From Miscanthus floridulus (Eukaryota > Streptophyta > Magnoliopsida > Poales > Poaceae), in contig NC_089587.1 in NCBI RefSeq assembly GCF_019320115.1, positions 102,822,166 through 102,886,165 on the forward strand: a DNA stretch of 64,000 bases. The letters run 5' to 3'. Positions 1 through 10,652 of the stretch are shown here, piece by piece (the first letter of the stretch is position 1; each line of letters opens with the position of its first letter). Below the pieces are notes generated by a model. It worked only from the letters and a program-made list of their open reading frames with translations, was not told the DNA's origin and did not search any database. The position numbers and the translations under genes are program-made.

Positions 1-30
1 TCTCCAGCACGGGTGAGCCGACCGCTTACC

Positions 31-297
31 GTGATTTTTTTTTAATTTTAACACTTTTTCGAAGCTAATTTTAAATCTTACACTGTCGGTTTTTTTTAAC
101 TAATACTTTTGGCCGCGCCTATTGCCCTAGCGCGGTCAAATGTCTGTGTCATGCCATGCATGGTGGCGCAGCAGAGGGCTGACGTGGCGGCGAGCAGAAG
201 CGCTGACCGCTAACGTGGCAGGGCTCTGCCGCGCCACCGATCTTGGCGCGGTAGTGCCACGCCCTGATCCGTGGCGCGGCAGAGCCGGGTATAACCC
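31..297 (+). repeat. MULE left terminal inverted repeat
   Basis: The outer part is AT-rich and the inner part is rich in GGCGCGGCAGAG-type motifs. It matches the reverse complement of 21,087-21,352 nearly throughout. The inner edge coincides with TATAA at 290-294. The apparent reading frames on both strands here are by-products of GC-rich inverted repeat sequence. Confidence 0.85.
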
Positions 298-726
298 CGT
301 GGCCAGTGCCGCTGCCCGAGCAGCAAGGCCGTCTAGGCGTCGCTCCCGCGCTCGCCCGTCGCCAAGCACGCCGGCCGTCACGCCACGAACGGCGGCAGCC
401 CGACCCTCCATTGTCGCCTCCCTCCCTTCCCTTCCATTCTCCGGCCGCCTCCCTCCCTCCTCGTCCTAGTTCAAGGTAATGACGCACATTTTAATTTCGT
501 TTGAATGGTGGATATGATATTATGAATGGGAGTTAAGGTTAGTAGGAAAATTATGTTTGAGAACTATGGTGAAGATATTAGTTTGATTTAGTTAGAAGTA
601 TGTTTGCCATGTATATTTTTGTTGCTATAATTGTTGTTTATAAAATTTTAGTTGCATTGCAAATGATTACATTTTACATTAATTTATCTTGTTTTGATTG
701 ATGTTTAATTTGAACCGTTTTATTAG
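286..726 (+). promoter_or_regulatory. TATA box and spliced 5' leader of the MULE GRF gene
   Basis: TATAA at 290-294 sits at the inner end of the TIR and is followed by a CT-rich leader. A consensus donor (CAAG/GTAATG, intron from 476) and an acceptor TTTTATTAG ending at 726 place an AT-rich leader intron immediately before the ATG at 727. MuDR of maize is known to carry its promoters in the TIRs, and the layout here agrees. Transcription is inferred. Confidence 0.55.
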
Positions 727-864
727 ATGGAAGACATGTTTCGGGAGCAGTTATGGCGAAAACGGGGTTGTCCACGAGAAATGTACCCTGACGAGTCTAG
801 CAAAGATGCTCCCGTCCCTCCTGAACTCCCAATCCCTAATTGTGATTGTGGTCGTCCGGCCGAC
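727..864 (+). pseudogene. GRF-type zinc-finger MULE accessory protein, 5' exon (interrupted)
   Basis: The ATG at 727 opens a frame reading MEDMFREQLWRKRGC and ending in PNCDCGRPAD, the start of a GRF-type zinc finger (C-x-C-G-x-P). The frame is cut in the codon after this motif by the Copia element at 865. It resumes at 10,653 with DVFQSRHPDTAARCFYTC, the second half of the same finger. Grass MULE-associated proteins of this GRF type are common in genome annotations and their function is not established. The start is supported by the acceptor directly before it. The rest of the gene is annotated at 10,653-12,359. Confidence 0.7.
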
Positions 865-2441
865 TGAAGGGTCGAGATGGCGACTAGAGGGGGGGTGAAT
901 AGTCTTTTCTAAAACTTAATTGCGTCGGCTAACCGATACAAATGCGGAATTTAAACTAACGGTCTATCCAAGACTACACCCCACTATATGTTCACTAGCA
1001 CCTTGCAAAGATAACAATTATGCAACAAAGGTGCCGGGCTAGCTAGAGCTCTCCTAAACAATTCTAGGAGCAAGGTCACACAAACCTATGCTACTAGTAC
1101 TTTAAACAACAAGGGAGCTCCTACACATGCTAGTAAGCAAAAGCACAAAGCTAACTAAGCTCACTAGCAATGCTCAATAACAAGGCAACCAATGCCTAAT
1201 TAGAGAGCGCAAATACTTAGTTACACAAACTAAGCAATGTGACTAACAAGGTTACTAAAACCAAATTAGCCACGCAAGGGAGCTACTTCTATGCTACACA
1301 AGCAAGAAGGTAATTAGCAAGCTACACAAGCTATCTAATTACAAGAGCAACTACACAAGCTTAATATGTATAAAAGTAATTGCAAGCTTGTGTAATGGGG
1401 ATGCAAACCAATGGGAAGAACTAGGTTGACACGATGATTTTTCTCCCGAGGTTCACGTGTTTGCCAACACGCTAGTCCCCATTGTGTCGACCGCTCACTT
1501 GGTGGTTCGGTGGCTAATTAGCATCACCCGCTAAGCCCGCACGTCGGGCGCCGCAAGAACCTACCCCTTGAGTGAGGGTAGCTCAATGACACGCTTTACT
1601 AGAGTTGCTCTTCGCGACTCCCGTGGGGCGAGCACAATGCCCCTCACAAGCACTTCTCCGGAGCGCCGCACAAGCTTCTTGCGCGCTTCGACGGAGACCA
1701 CCACCAAGCCGTCTAGGAGGTGGCAACCTCCAAGAGTAACAAGCACCACCGGCTTGCAACTCGATCACCTAGTGCCACTCGATGCAACCTCACGATGCAA
1801 TCGCACTAGAATCGCTCACTCACACAATCGAATGATCACTATCAAGTATATGTGTGATGGAGGGCTCCCAAGCACTCACAAGCATGGACACTAAGTCCCT
1901 TGAGGTGCTCCACACCAGCCATGGCCGAAGGCCACTTCTATTTATAGCCCCAAGGGCTAAACTAGCCGTTACCCCTTCACTGGGCAACGGTCGGGCCGAC
2001 CGGACGCTCTGGTCAAGTTGACCGGACGCTGGACCTCAGCGTCCGGTCGCCCACAGACGACCACGTGTCCCGGTTCCAACGGTCACTTGACCTGACCGGA
2101 CGCTCCAGCTTCAACTGACCGGACGCTGAACCCCTAGCGTCCGGTCGTTTCCAGTAAGCTCCTGAGCATGACCGGACGCGTCTGGTCGAACGCGATCGGA
2201 CGCAGCCAGCGTCCGGTCACTCTCCAGCTACTGCATCACCGTACGTCAGCCTGACCGGACGTAGCCTTCCAGCGTCCGGTGCATGCAGATCCAGCGTCCG
2301 ATCAGTTGACCGACGCCGGCATCTTCGCGACCAACTCGCTTTCACTTCTAACTTCTTCACCCTTGCTCCAATGTGCTAACCACCAAGAACTTGCATCCGG
2401 CGCAATAGAAAATAGGCATTCCATTTTCCCGAAAGCGCCGA
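865..2441 (-). repeat. Truncated, extra LTR copy of the gag-only Copia
   Basis: It starts TGAAGGGTCGAGATGG and is collinear with 2,763 to about 4,356 until the shared GAAAGCG. It lacks the last ~830 bases (the U3 start in element orientation). It contains the same CGGACGCT/AGCGTCCG-rich block at about 1,995-2,310. Open frames at 1,568-1,894 lie wholly in LTR sequence and recur in the second copy, so they are not treated as genes. Confidence 0.85.
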
Positions 2442-2762
2442 CCAGGGAGGCACCACCCACCCACTCGCCAGTTGATGTCCTGTCCTGACTGCATCCAACG
2501 ACTCTAGATCCAGACCCCGACCGCGGAGGGGTGGGAACGGGCGTAGCTCCGGTAGAGGAGGTGAGGAGGGCGGGCACCGGCGGAGAAGAAGAAGGGGGTC
2601 GCTGAGGAGGGGGGGTGCTTTGCCTCGGCGCTGACCAGATGCACCTCAACGCCAAGCGTGCCACTGCAGAGGATGTAAGGAAGGGGGTTGTGGACTAGTG
2701 TAGTCGGGGAGATCCTAGAGGGCGGCAAGTGGGCCGTGGAGAGAAGGAAGGGGGTAGGGCCC
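2442..2762. other. Non-LTR filler between tandem LTRs
   Basis: This is 321 bases of GC-rich, purine-biased sequence (runs such as GAGGAGGTGAGGAGGG) between the truncated and complete LTRs. It has no counterpart in the neighbouring LTR. It could be captured host sequence or filler DNA from a repair event. No coding potential was recognised with confidence. Confidence 0.5.
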
Positions 2763-5182
2763 TGAAGGGTTGAGATGGCGACTAGAGGGGGAGTGAATAG
2801 TCCTTTTTAAAACTTAATCACGTTGGCTAACCGAAACAAGTGCGAAATTAAAACTATCGGTCTAGCCAAGACTACATCCCTCTATCTATGTTCACTAGCA
2901 CCTTTCAAAGATAACAATTATGCAACAAAGGTGCCGGACTAGCTAGAGCTCTCTTAATCAATTCTAGGAGCAATGTCACACAAACCTATGCCACTAGTAC
3001 TTTAAGCAATGAGGGAGCTCCTTCACATGCTAGTAAGCAAAAGCACAAAGCTAACTAACCTCACTAGCAATGCTCAATAACAAGGCAACCAATGCCTAAC
3101 TAGAGAGCGCAAATACTTAGCTACACAAACTAAGCAATATGACTAACAAGGTTACACAAACCAAATTAGCCACGTATGGGAGCGACTTCTATGCTACACA
3201 AGCAAGAAGGTAACTAGTAAGCTACACAAGCTATCTAATTACAAGAGCAACTACACAAGCTTAATATGTATAAAAGTAATTGCAAGCTTGTGTAATAGGG
3301 ATGCAAACCAACGGGAAGAATAAGGTTGACACGATGATTTTTCTCCCGAGGTTCACGTGTTTGCCAACACGCTAGTCCCCGTTGTGTCGACCGCTCACTT
3401 GGTGGTTCGGCGGCTAATTAGCATCACCCGCTAAGCACGCATGTCGGGCGCCACAAGAACCTACCCCTTGAGTGAGGGTAGCTCAATGACACGCTTTACT
3501 AAAGTTGCTCTTCGCGACTCCCGCGGGGCGAGCACAAGTGCCCCTCACAAGCACTTCTCCGGAGCGCCGCACAAGCTTCTTGCGCGCTTCGACGGAGACC
3601 ACCACCAAGCCGTCTAGGAGGTGGCAACCTCCAAGAGTAACAAGCACCACCGGCTTGCAACTCGATCACCTAGTGCCACTCGATGCAACCTCATGATGCA
3701 ATCACACTAGAATCGCTCACTCACACAATCGAATGATCACTATCATGTATATGTGTGATGGAGGGCTCCCAAGCACTCACAAGCGTGGACACTAAGTCCC
3801 CTTAGGTGCTCAGCTGCCAGCCATGGCCGAAGGCCACTTCTATTTATAGCCCCAAGGGTTAAACTAGCCGTTACCCCTTCACTGGGCAAAAATCAGGCCG
3901 ACCGGATGTTCTGGTCGTGTTGACCAGACGCTGGACCTCAGCGTCCGGTCGCCCGTAGATGGCCACGTGTCCCGATTCCAACGGTCACTTGACCTGACCG
4001 GACGCAACAGCTTCAACTGATCGGACGCTGGACCTCAGCGTCCGGTCATTTCCAGTAAGCTCCCTGAGGCGTATTTCTTCAACCGGATGCGTCCGGTCCA
4101 CCTTGACCGGACACAGACCAGCGTCCGGTGCAATACCCTCGGTACTGTGTAGACCCGTCAGTTTGACCGAACACACACTGCCAGGGTCCGGTGCTTTCAG
4201 ACCCAGCGTCCGGTCAGTTGACCGACGCCAGCGTCTTCGCGATCAACTCGTTTTCACTTCTAACTTCTTCACCCTTGCTCCAATGTGCCAACCACAAGAA
4301 TTTGCATCCAGCGCAATAGAAAATAGGCATTCCATTTTTTTGAAAGCGTCGAATCCCGCTGAGCTTGCGAGGCGGGAGGGAGAGAGGGACCCAAAACCCA
4401 TCTCACCCCTGCAAACACCACCTCCTTTGTAAATGTGCCAACACCACCAAGTGTACACCACCATGTGTATGTGTGTTAGCTTTTCACAATCATTTCCCAA
4501 AGGATGTTGGCCACTCAACTTGCCACGCCACTCGATCCTAGCGACAATGCAAAGTTAGATCACTCGAGTGGCACTAGATGACCGATATGCAAACAAGTTT
4601 GCCCCTCTTGATAGTACGGCCATCTATCCTAAACCCGGTCATAAACTTCTCTACACACCTATGACCGGTGAAATGAAATGCCCTAGGTTATACCTTTGCC
4701 TTGCACATTCCATTCCATCTCCTTCAATGTTGATGCAACACATGCACCAACACGATCAACAATGATATGATCCACTTCATATCATCACATGATCATATTG
4801 GTTCATCGATCTTGACTTTACTTGCTCTTCACCGTTGCCATCGTCCATCGGCGCCAAGTCTTGCTCAAGCTTCACCGCCACGCGGTCCATCACTCCAAAG
4901 CCTTCGACTTGCCCTTCACGCTTACAACCGGTCCATCAAGCCAAGTCTTGTCTTGATCTTCTCCACCTTGATCACATGACTCAATGTCATGTCTCATGTG
5001 CATTTAAGCTCCTTCATCATCAAATGTGTGAGCTTTGCAACATCTCCAAGCCATTTTCACCTTCATGGCATATGTTGCTCACACACATGTACCTGTGGAC
5101 TAATCACCTGTGTATCTCACATAAACACAATTAGTCCACCTAAGTTGTCACTCAATTACCAAAACCAAACAAGGACCTTTCA
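2763..5182 (-). repeat. Full-length 3' LTR of the gag-only Copia
   Basis: It spans 2,420 bases from TGAAGGG (plus-strand left end) to CCTTTCA at 5,182, next to the polypurine tract. A CCGGACGCT/AGCGTCCGG motif block occupies about 3,895-4,230. The same LTR terminus occurs at 865 and twice, head to head, at 10,347-10,651. Confidence 0.9.
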
Positions 5183-5183
5183 A

Positions 5184-5195
5184 TCTCCCTCTTTT
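5184..5195 (-). other. Polypurine tract of the gag-only Copia
   Basis: The minus strand reads AAAAGAGGGAGA directly upstream of the LTR start, the standard plus-strand primer position in LTR retrotransposons. Confidence 0.8.
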
Positions 5196-5196
5196 G

Positions 5197-8100
5197 GTAA
5201 TTGATGACAACTCTACAAAGATATGGAAATTAAGCTCTTTTGGATTCATGTTGCTTGCCCAAGCAATTTTACCATGTGAAAATGATTTTGGACAAGTACC
5301 ACAAACCCGAAATGGTAGTATTAGCTCCCCCTACATATGTGCTAGAGTATTTAATTTGAAGCTTGCACATATGCATAGATTGAAATTGTGGGAGAGTAAA
5401 TACTACAAAATGATGCTAAGGTGTATAGAATAAACCTTTGAAGCGTGTACCAATCGGAGTTGTATCTTTAAGTTCATCCTTAGCACCATGGTTAGCTAGA
5501 TATCACTTGATAATAAAACACTAGATACCTTGTGAGATCGACATTAAAAGCAAGGTACTAGCATTACTAGAAAAGCATACCAAGTGTCTAGCTATCATCC
5601 TATGCATGCTAGTTATCAAATCATCATCCAAGTTCTACAACTAGCATACACCACACAAGCATGCATATTGAATTTTAAAAGCTTATGTAATGCAAGCAAG
5701 CACATGATTATGCACATATCAAATGCAATCAATCAAAATTCATGAGCTTGCTCCCCCTACTGTGTGCTTCTCTTGTCCAAGAATTTTGATCAATCTCTTT
5801 TCTCCAATGTTGCTCCCTCTTTGTCCATGTCCATGTCCAACCTCCTAAGCTTTCATATCTTATTTCTCCCCCATTGTACAATCTCTCCTCCATTCAATCA
5901 AGCTTTATATCTTTGTACAACTTCTCCCCCCTTTGTCATCAAATTCCATAAAAGGTGTGCTTCTTATTGATGCAAAGGTATGCTCTTTGGGGTAGATGGT
6001 TGAGACTTGCATTTTTGATGGACATTACTTGATTGTTGGAATGACACCACAAGTAGATACCATTTAGAATTTGCAACTTGTACTACTAGTATCTTATTAT
6101 TCTTATGCATGGGTCATCCATTTTATTTCACTTAAGCTCTTGTAGGTGAGGGATGCATTCTTCATTTGATGATCACTTAAAGTTGAGGATCACTTGTGGA
6201 ACCATCGTCTATTATGTATAGATACCACTTGTAGGAAGTGAATACCATTTGAAAGAGTCTTCTAGTATGGAACCACTTATTTGATTTATCAATAAAGACC
6301 ATTTCTTGAACATTTGCTATCTTCATGAGTACCACTTATAGGATATCACTTGTGAGTTGATACATATAAACTAGATATCCATTTGCATTGTTGTCTTATG
6401 CTTGTACTCTTATTACTATCATGAGCTTCTATGATTGACTTGAACTAAATTGTTTTGCCTAAGCTTCCAAGTTCGGTTTGAACCAATGACAAGCTTCTTC
6501 ACACCTCTTGCAAGGGTTATCTTGCCAATGTTGTACTTGTCACTTGTTAGCAATTCAATTTAAGTCAAGTACTTGGGTTTACTAGCTCATGAACCAATTC
6601 ATATACTAACCACTAGATCAAGTAATCATTCAAGCAATAGTGGTAGGCTATGAATTTCAAACATTTCATTTGTAATGCATGATCCTATGAAGCATGTACT
6701 ATATGCACTAACCACATACTAGTAAGGGATGAAATGATCATGCACATTACAATGATACCTTTGCTATGTTGGAGTAGAGGATAGTCACATAGATTCCAAT
6801 TCATTACTCCAATAGCAATGTGAAGTCCAATTAAAAGCTTAGTGAAGACCAATAGATACCAATTTGAATTACATTCTTCACCCATATGAGATGAATACCA
6901 CTTATGATCAAGTGCACTTTCTTGTTGTGGTTGACTTGCTTCATCTTTTGATCTTAGCTTGCATGAGAGCATCAATATGAGAATACCACTTGAAATAACT
7001 ATCTCTCTTTTGGGTGTTGCTTGCTTTTCTTGATCAATCCTTTTGATTGCTTCAACTAAGCATCTCAAATGTTCCTCGGATCACCACTTCCATGTTAGCC
7101 TTCCAAGTACCACACTTGGTTCACCTACACATAGGCGGCAAGCCCCTACACTAGGGAGAAGTGACCTCTCTCCAAGAACCATTCTTGATACTCACTTGAA
7201 ATGACTTGATTGATTGATCCAAGTGATGGACTTAACTTGATGAGTAACCTTGGTTCCTTCTTTAAGTCCTTTTCTTTCTTCTTGTTAAGTTCTTTTCTTT
7301 CTACCAAATGATCTCCAATCATAACTAGAACTTAAGCTTTATCTTCATCTTGAATTTGATCTTGTCCTTCTAATTTGAGTACCAAAAGTGTGCAAAGTAC
7401 ACTTCTCAATCAAATGACCTTGTACTCTTTGTTTAACATGTTACTAGATCATCTTAAAACCAAACTTAGGTACCTCAATCACTTGTAAACATGTTTCCAA
7501 CTTGAGGACCTTTTAATCAAAGTGACTCTAGATCAATCCAATACTTGTCACTTTTATGGCAGATTCTGTACTCTCCAAAGAACTAAGCATATTTCTCAAA
7601 GTACAAATCCAAATACTATAAAATTTGGTGGAGATGAGCTTCACTAAGTTATCTAGCAGCCATAAAAATTTTAGCTTCATTTGATCTCATATGGACTGCT
7701 AAATTTTTAATTCTTCCACCACTGCTACATGCTGAAAACTGCTGCACTATAGCTGACAAGAACCACTCCAAAACCGAAGCATTTCTTATCCAATTTCCAT
7801 GAAATTTCTACAGCATCTCATACCATAAATCTAGAGCATGTACACCAATTTTCATGCAATCCAATAAGTTTCAATACTCAAACATGGCTATGATCACAGC
7901 TAGCTCAGATTTTTGAATATAGGACAGATTTCAAGCAATTGAGCTATTCTTCATCACATATGAATCAAACTTGATACTACTTGTTTGAATACTTCCATAA
8001 GACATATATCCATTCCAACCACTTACTAAATGTCATTTTATGAACTTATCCAACACAAATCAATCCAAACTTGATTACTAAGCAATTATCCATTCAAACA

Positions 8101-8426
8101 TCTCATAGCAAGCAACATTGCATATTTATCCAATTCAATCACTCATATGCACCCAAATGAAATGATCAACAAGAGATATACCTTGGTTAGCTCATGATCA
8201 TCCAACTAGCAAGCTTCAACTCAATTATTTGCAAGTCATCAAATATTCCAATAAATCACCACAACTTGAAATTTACACTTGTATGTTGTAGCACATTTGG
8301 ACTTCACTTAATTGTCATGGCATTGGGATTGGATGTGCACTAAGCTTCATATCTTGATTAAACATATGATGATTACTATGAAGATAATTGAATCAAGCCT
8401 CCAATGCCAATGGTACCTACACACAT
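5197..8426 (-). other. Non-coding internal region of the gag-only Copia
   Basis: This is 3.2 kb of AT-rich sequence between the gag stop and the polypurine tract. No conserved protein motif is visible in any frame, and the longest open frame (about 6,685-7,068) has no recognisable domain. The stretch 6,050-7,115 carries at least nine scattered copies of a RATACCACTT-like motif. The part next to the polypurine tract resembles the 3' untranslated part of the Copia element at 16.5-17.6 kb (GGGGGGAGA-type runs and CAAATGTGCAT-like words). Confidence 0.6.
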
Positions 8427-10295
8427 TCATCCACTTTTTGATGGTACCCAAACAAGTTTGGATCCTCTCAGTTAGGAGCAACATACTTAGGCAATGCCTT
8501 AGTATGAATAGCGGGATGTTTTGCAATTGCAACCAATGAGGTACCATTGCCATCCTTTCTAAGCATATCATGATCATCAATTGAAATAGGCTTAGAAATT
8601 TTACCTAGGGGACATGAATGTGCCATGTGTCCCCTTCCCCGGCATGAGTAGCACTTTCTCTTTGCTTGAGCCTTCTCTTCTTTGCTCATGTGGTGCTTCT
8701 CATTGCCTTGCCTCTCATGGATTGCTTGAGCCTTCTTCTCAAGCTTGTTAGGACACTTAGAGGCAAAGTGTCCCGTACTTCCACACTTGAAGCACTTGAT
8801 GTGAGCATAGACTTTCTTCTCATTGTCATTCTTGCTCATTATCTTGGCATCTTGAATTCTCATTGGATTGCCTTGCCTTTCCACCCCTTCTTGTTTTCTT
8901 CTTCTTGATCATCAAATCATCACCATCTTCATGGTTGATCTTGATTTACTCTTGGGTGTCTTCTCTTGCTCAACTTGTGGCTTTGGTTGAGGCTTTCACT
9001 TGTTGCTTCACCATTTCCTTGGTTGGGCACATCGAGGTAAGATGACCCCAAGTGCCGCACTTGAAGCACTTGACATGCTTTAGCCTCTCTTCCTCTTTCT
9101 TCAACTTGAAGCTTCTCGATGTTAGGGCAACCATTGCAAAGTGTCCCGCTTCATGACACCTGGTAGCACATGGTGTGAGAGAGCTTTCTTTGATGTAGCT
9201 TCTTTATCTTTCTTTCTCTCTTTCTTTCGCCCCTTTGTCATCTTCTTTTCGAAGCCAAGGCCACACTTGTCACCATAGTTTCTTTGAGTTTTTCAACATA
9301 TACTCAAAGGTGACTTTTGAGTTGTAGTACCTCTCTAACTTGTTGCTCAATTTCTTCACTTCATTTTTGAGCTCATTGTTCTTCTTCAAAATGTTAGTCT
9401 CACAAGACATAGAAGTAGAACAAGCATCTATATGTGAAGAGCAGGCATATCTAATAAATCATCACAAGAGGTGGATACATGCTTCTTGCCTACATCACAA
9501 GGGTTTAGCAAAAACATGTGATTGATCATTTGACCCATGTGATGAGCTCTCATTATTTTTAAGTTTCTTTGTAAATATTTTAATGAGAGAAGCTTGTTTT
9601 TCTAATAATTCATCATGAGATGCAAGTAGTGTCTCATGATTCAATTAAGCTCATCAAGTGAAGATTTATAAGCATTATTTAATTTCTTATGTTCTTCACA
9701 AGAGTTCTTTAGAAATGAGTTTTCATTTTCTAATTTCAATGTTTTAGCTTTCTCATTTTCTAAGACATGGTCATGCTAGCAAGTCTACTAACAAGCTCAT
9801 CATATGAATCAACATGATCAACCACATTATCATTTGATACCTTGGTGTCACCTTATGACATGAGACAATGTGGTGTAGTGGATGGGCTTGTAGTAGCATC
9901 ATCATGGTTTGAGCATGAACCATCATCACCATCAAGTGTGCATGGGGTAGCATCATCACTTGCAACACTTGTGGCATCATCATCGGGAGACCGTCCCATA
10001 CTTCTCATTGAGATAACTCCAAATCTCATGGCGGTCTTCATGTCCATGATCTCTCCAAATATGCAATCATGCAAAGATCTATACATGATGTTAGTAGCAT
10101 GGATGTTGAGATCTAGGCATTTCTCTTGTGCTTGAGTTAGATTATCTTCATCTAACACATGAGAAAAGCCTACGTCTACCATCCACCACATTTGAGGGCA
10201 TACATACTTAAAATTACATATCATCCAATTTTTCCATCGTGCAAAGTGTGTGCCATCAAAATGTATGGACAGTCATCTAGCCCATTAGACGCCAT
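8427..10295 (-). pseudogene. gag: Copia gag with CCHC zinc knuckles, frameshifted
   Basis: Gag binds the element RNA and assembles the virus-like particle. The first ATG after the PBS is at 10,295. A frameshift near 10,230 leads into a 123-residue stretch with the SIRE-type gag core (segment LNIHATNIMYRSLHDCIFGE). Near 9,020-9,070 a knuckle reads CFKCGTWGHLTSMC, and a damaged one lies at about 9,120-9,180. Further on are two intact knuckles, CFKCGSTGHFASKC and CYSCRGRGHMAHSC, within 8,468-8,884. The frame closes at 8,427-8,429 after WVPSKSG, and nothing pol-like follows. At least three frame breaks make it non-functional. Confidence 0.8.
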
Positions 10296-10332
10296 CCTCT
10301 CGGGTCGGTGAAGACCACAAATGAGAGACCGG

Positions 10333-10344
10333 GCTCTGATACCA
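10333..10344 (-). other. Primer binding site (initiator tRNA-Met type)
   Basis: The minus strand reads TGGTATCAGAGC two bases inside the LTR edge. This is the usual Copia primer site complementary to the 3' end of initiator tRNA-Met. Confidence 0.85.
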
Positions 10345-10346
10345 CT

Positions 10347-10651
10347 TGAAGGGTCGAGATGGCGACTAGAGGGGGGGTGAATAGTCTTTTCTAAAACTTA
10401 TATCGCGTCGGCTAACCGATACAAATGCGGAATTTAAACTAACGGTCTAGCCAAGACTACACCCCACTATATATGTTCACTAGCACCTTTGTTGCATAAT
10501 TGTTAACTTTGCAAGGTGCTAGTGAACATATATAGTGGGGTGTAGTCTTGGCTAGACCGTAGTGTAAATTCCGCATTTGTATCGGTTAGCCGACGCGATT
10601 AAGTTTTAGAAAAGACTATTCCCCCCCTCTAGTCGCCATCTCGACCCTTCA
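10347..10651. repeat. Palindromic remnant of the 5' LTR (U5 end, head to head)
   Basis: Arms 10,347-10,487 and 10,515-10,651 are nearly perfect reverse complements (about 140 bases each) around a 27-base centre. Both arms begin at the same LTR terminus, TGAAGGGTCGAG. The centre continues the LTR sequence in the inverted orientation only (GTTGCATAATTGTTA). The upstream U3 and R parts expected of a 5' LTR are absent. Confidence 0.9.
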
Positions 10652-10652
10652 C

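Larger units (their letters stand above)
865..10652 (-). mobile_element. Non-autonomous, gag-only Copia (SIRE/Maximus-like) retrotransposon
   Basis: On the minus strand the order is PBS (10,333-10,344), gag (10,295 to 8,427), about 3.2 kb of non-coding DNA, a polypurine tract (5,184-5,195), then an LTR (5,182 to 2,763) followed by a second, truncated LTR copy (2,441 to 865). No protease, integrase, reverse transcriptase or RNase H sequence is visible. CCGAC occurs at 860-864 and 10,653-10,657, which is the expected 5-bp target duplication, with one extra C at 10,652. The right end is not a normal LTR but a palindrome made of the LTR terminus. Confidence 0.85.

Noticed and set aside
136..487. 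Overlapping open frames of about 90-112 residues on both strands
   Set aside because: They lie in the GC-rich MULE TIR and recur inverted at the other end; no domain and no codon logic.
6685..7068. 127-residue minus-strand frame in the Copia interior
   Set aside because: No retroelement or other motif; lies in repetitive AT-rich non-coding sequence.
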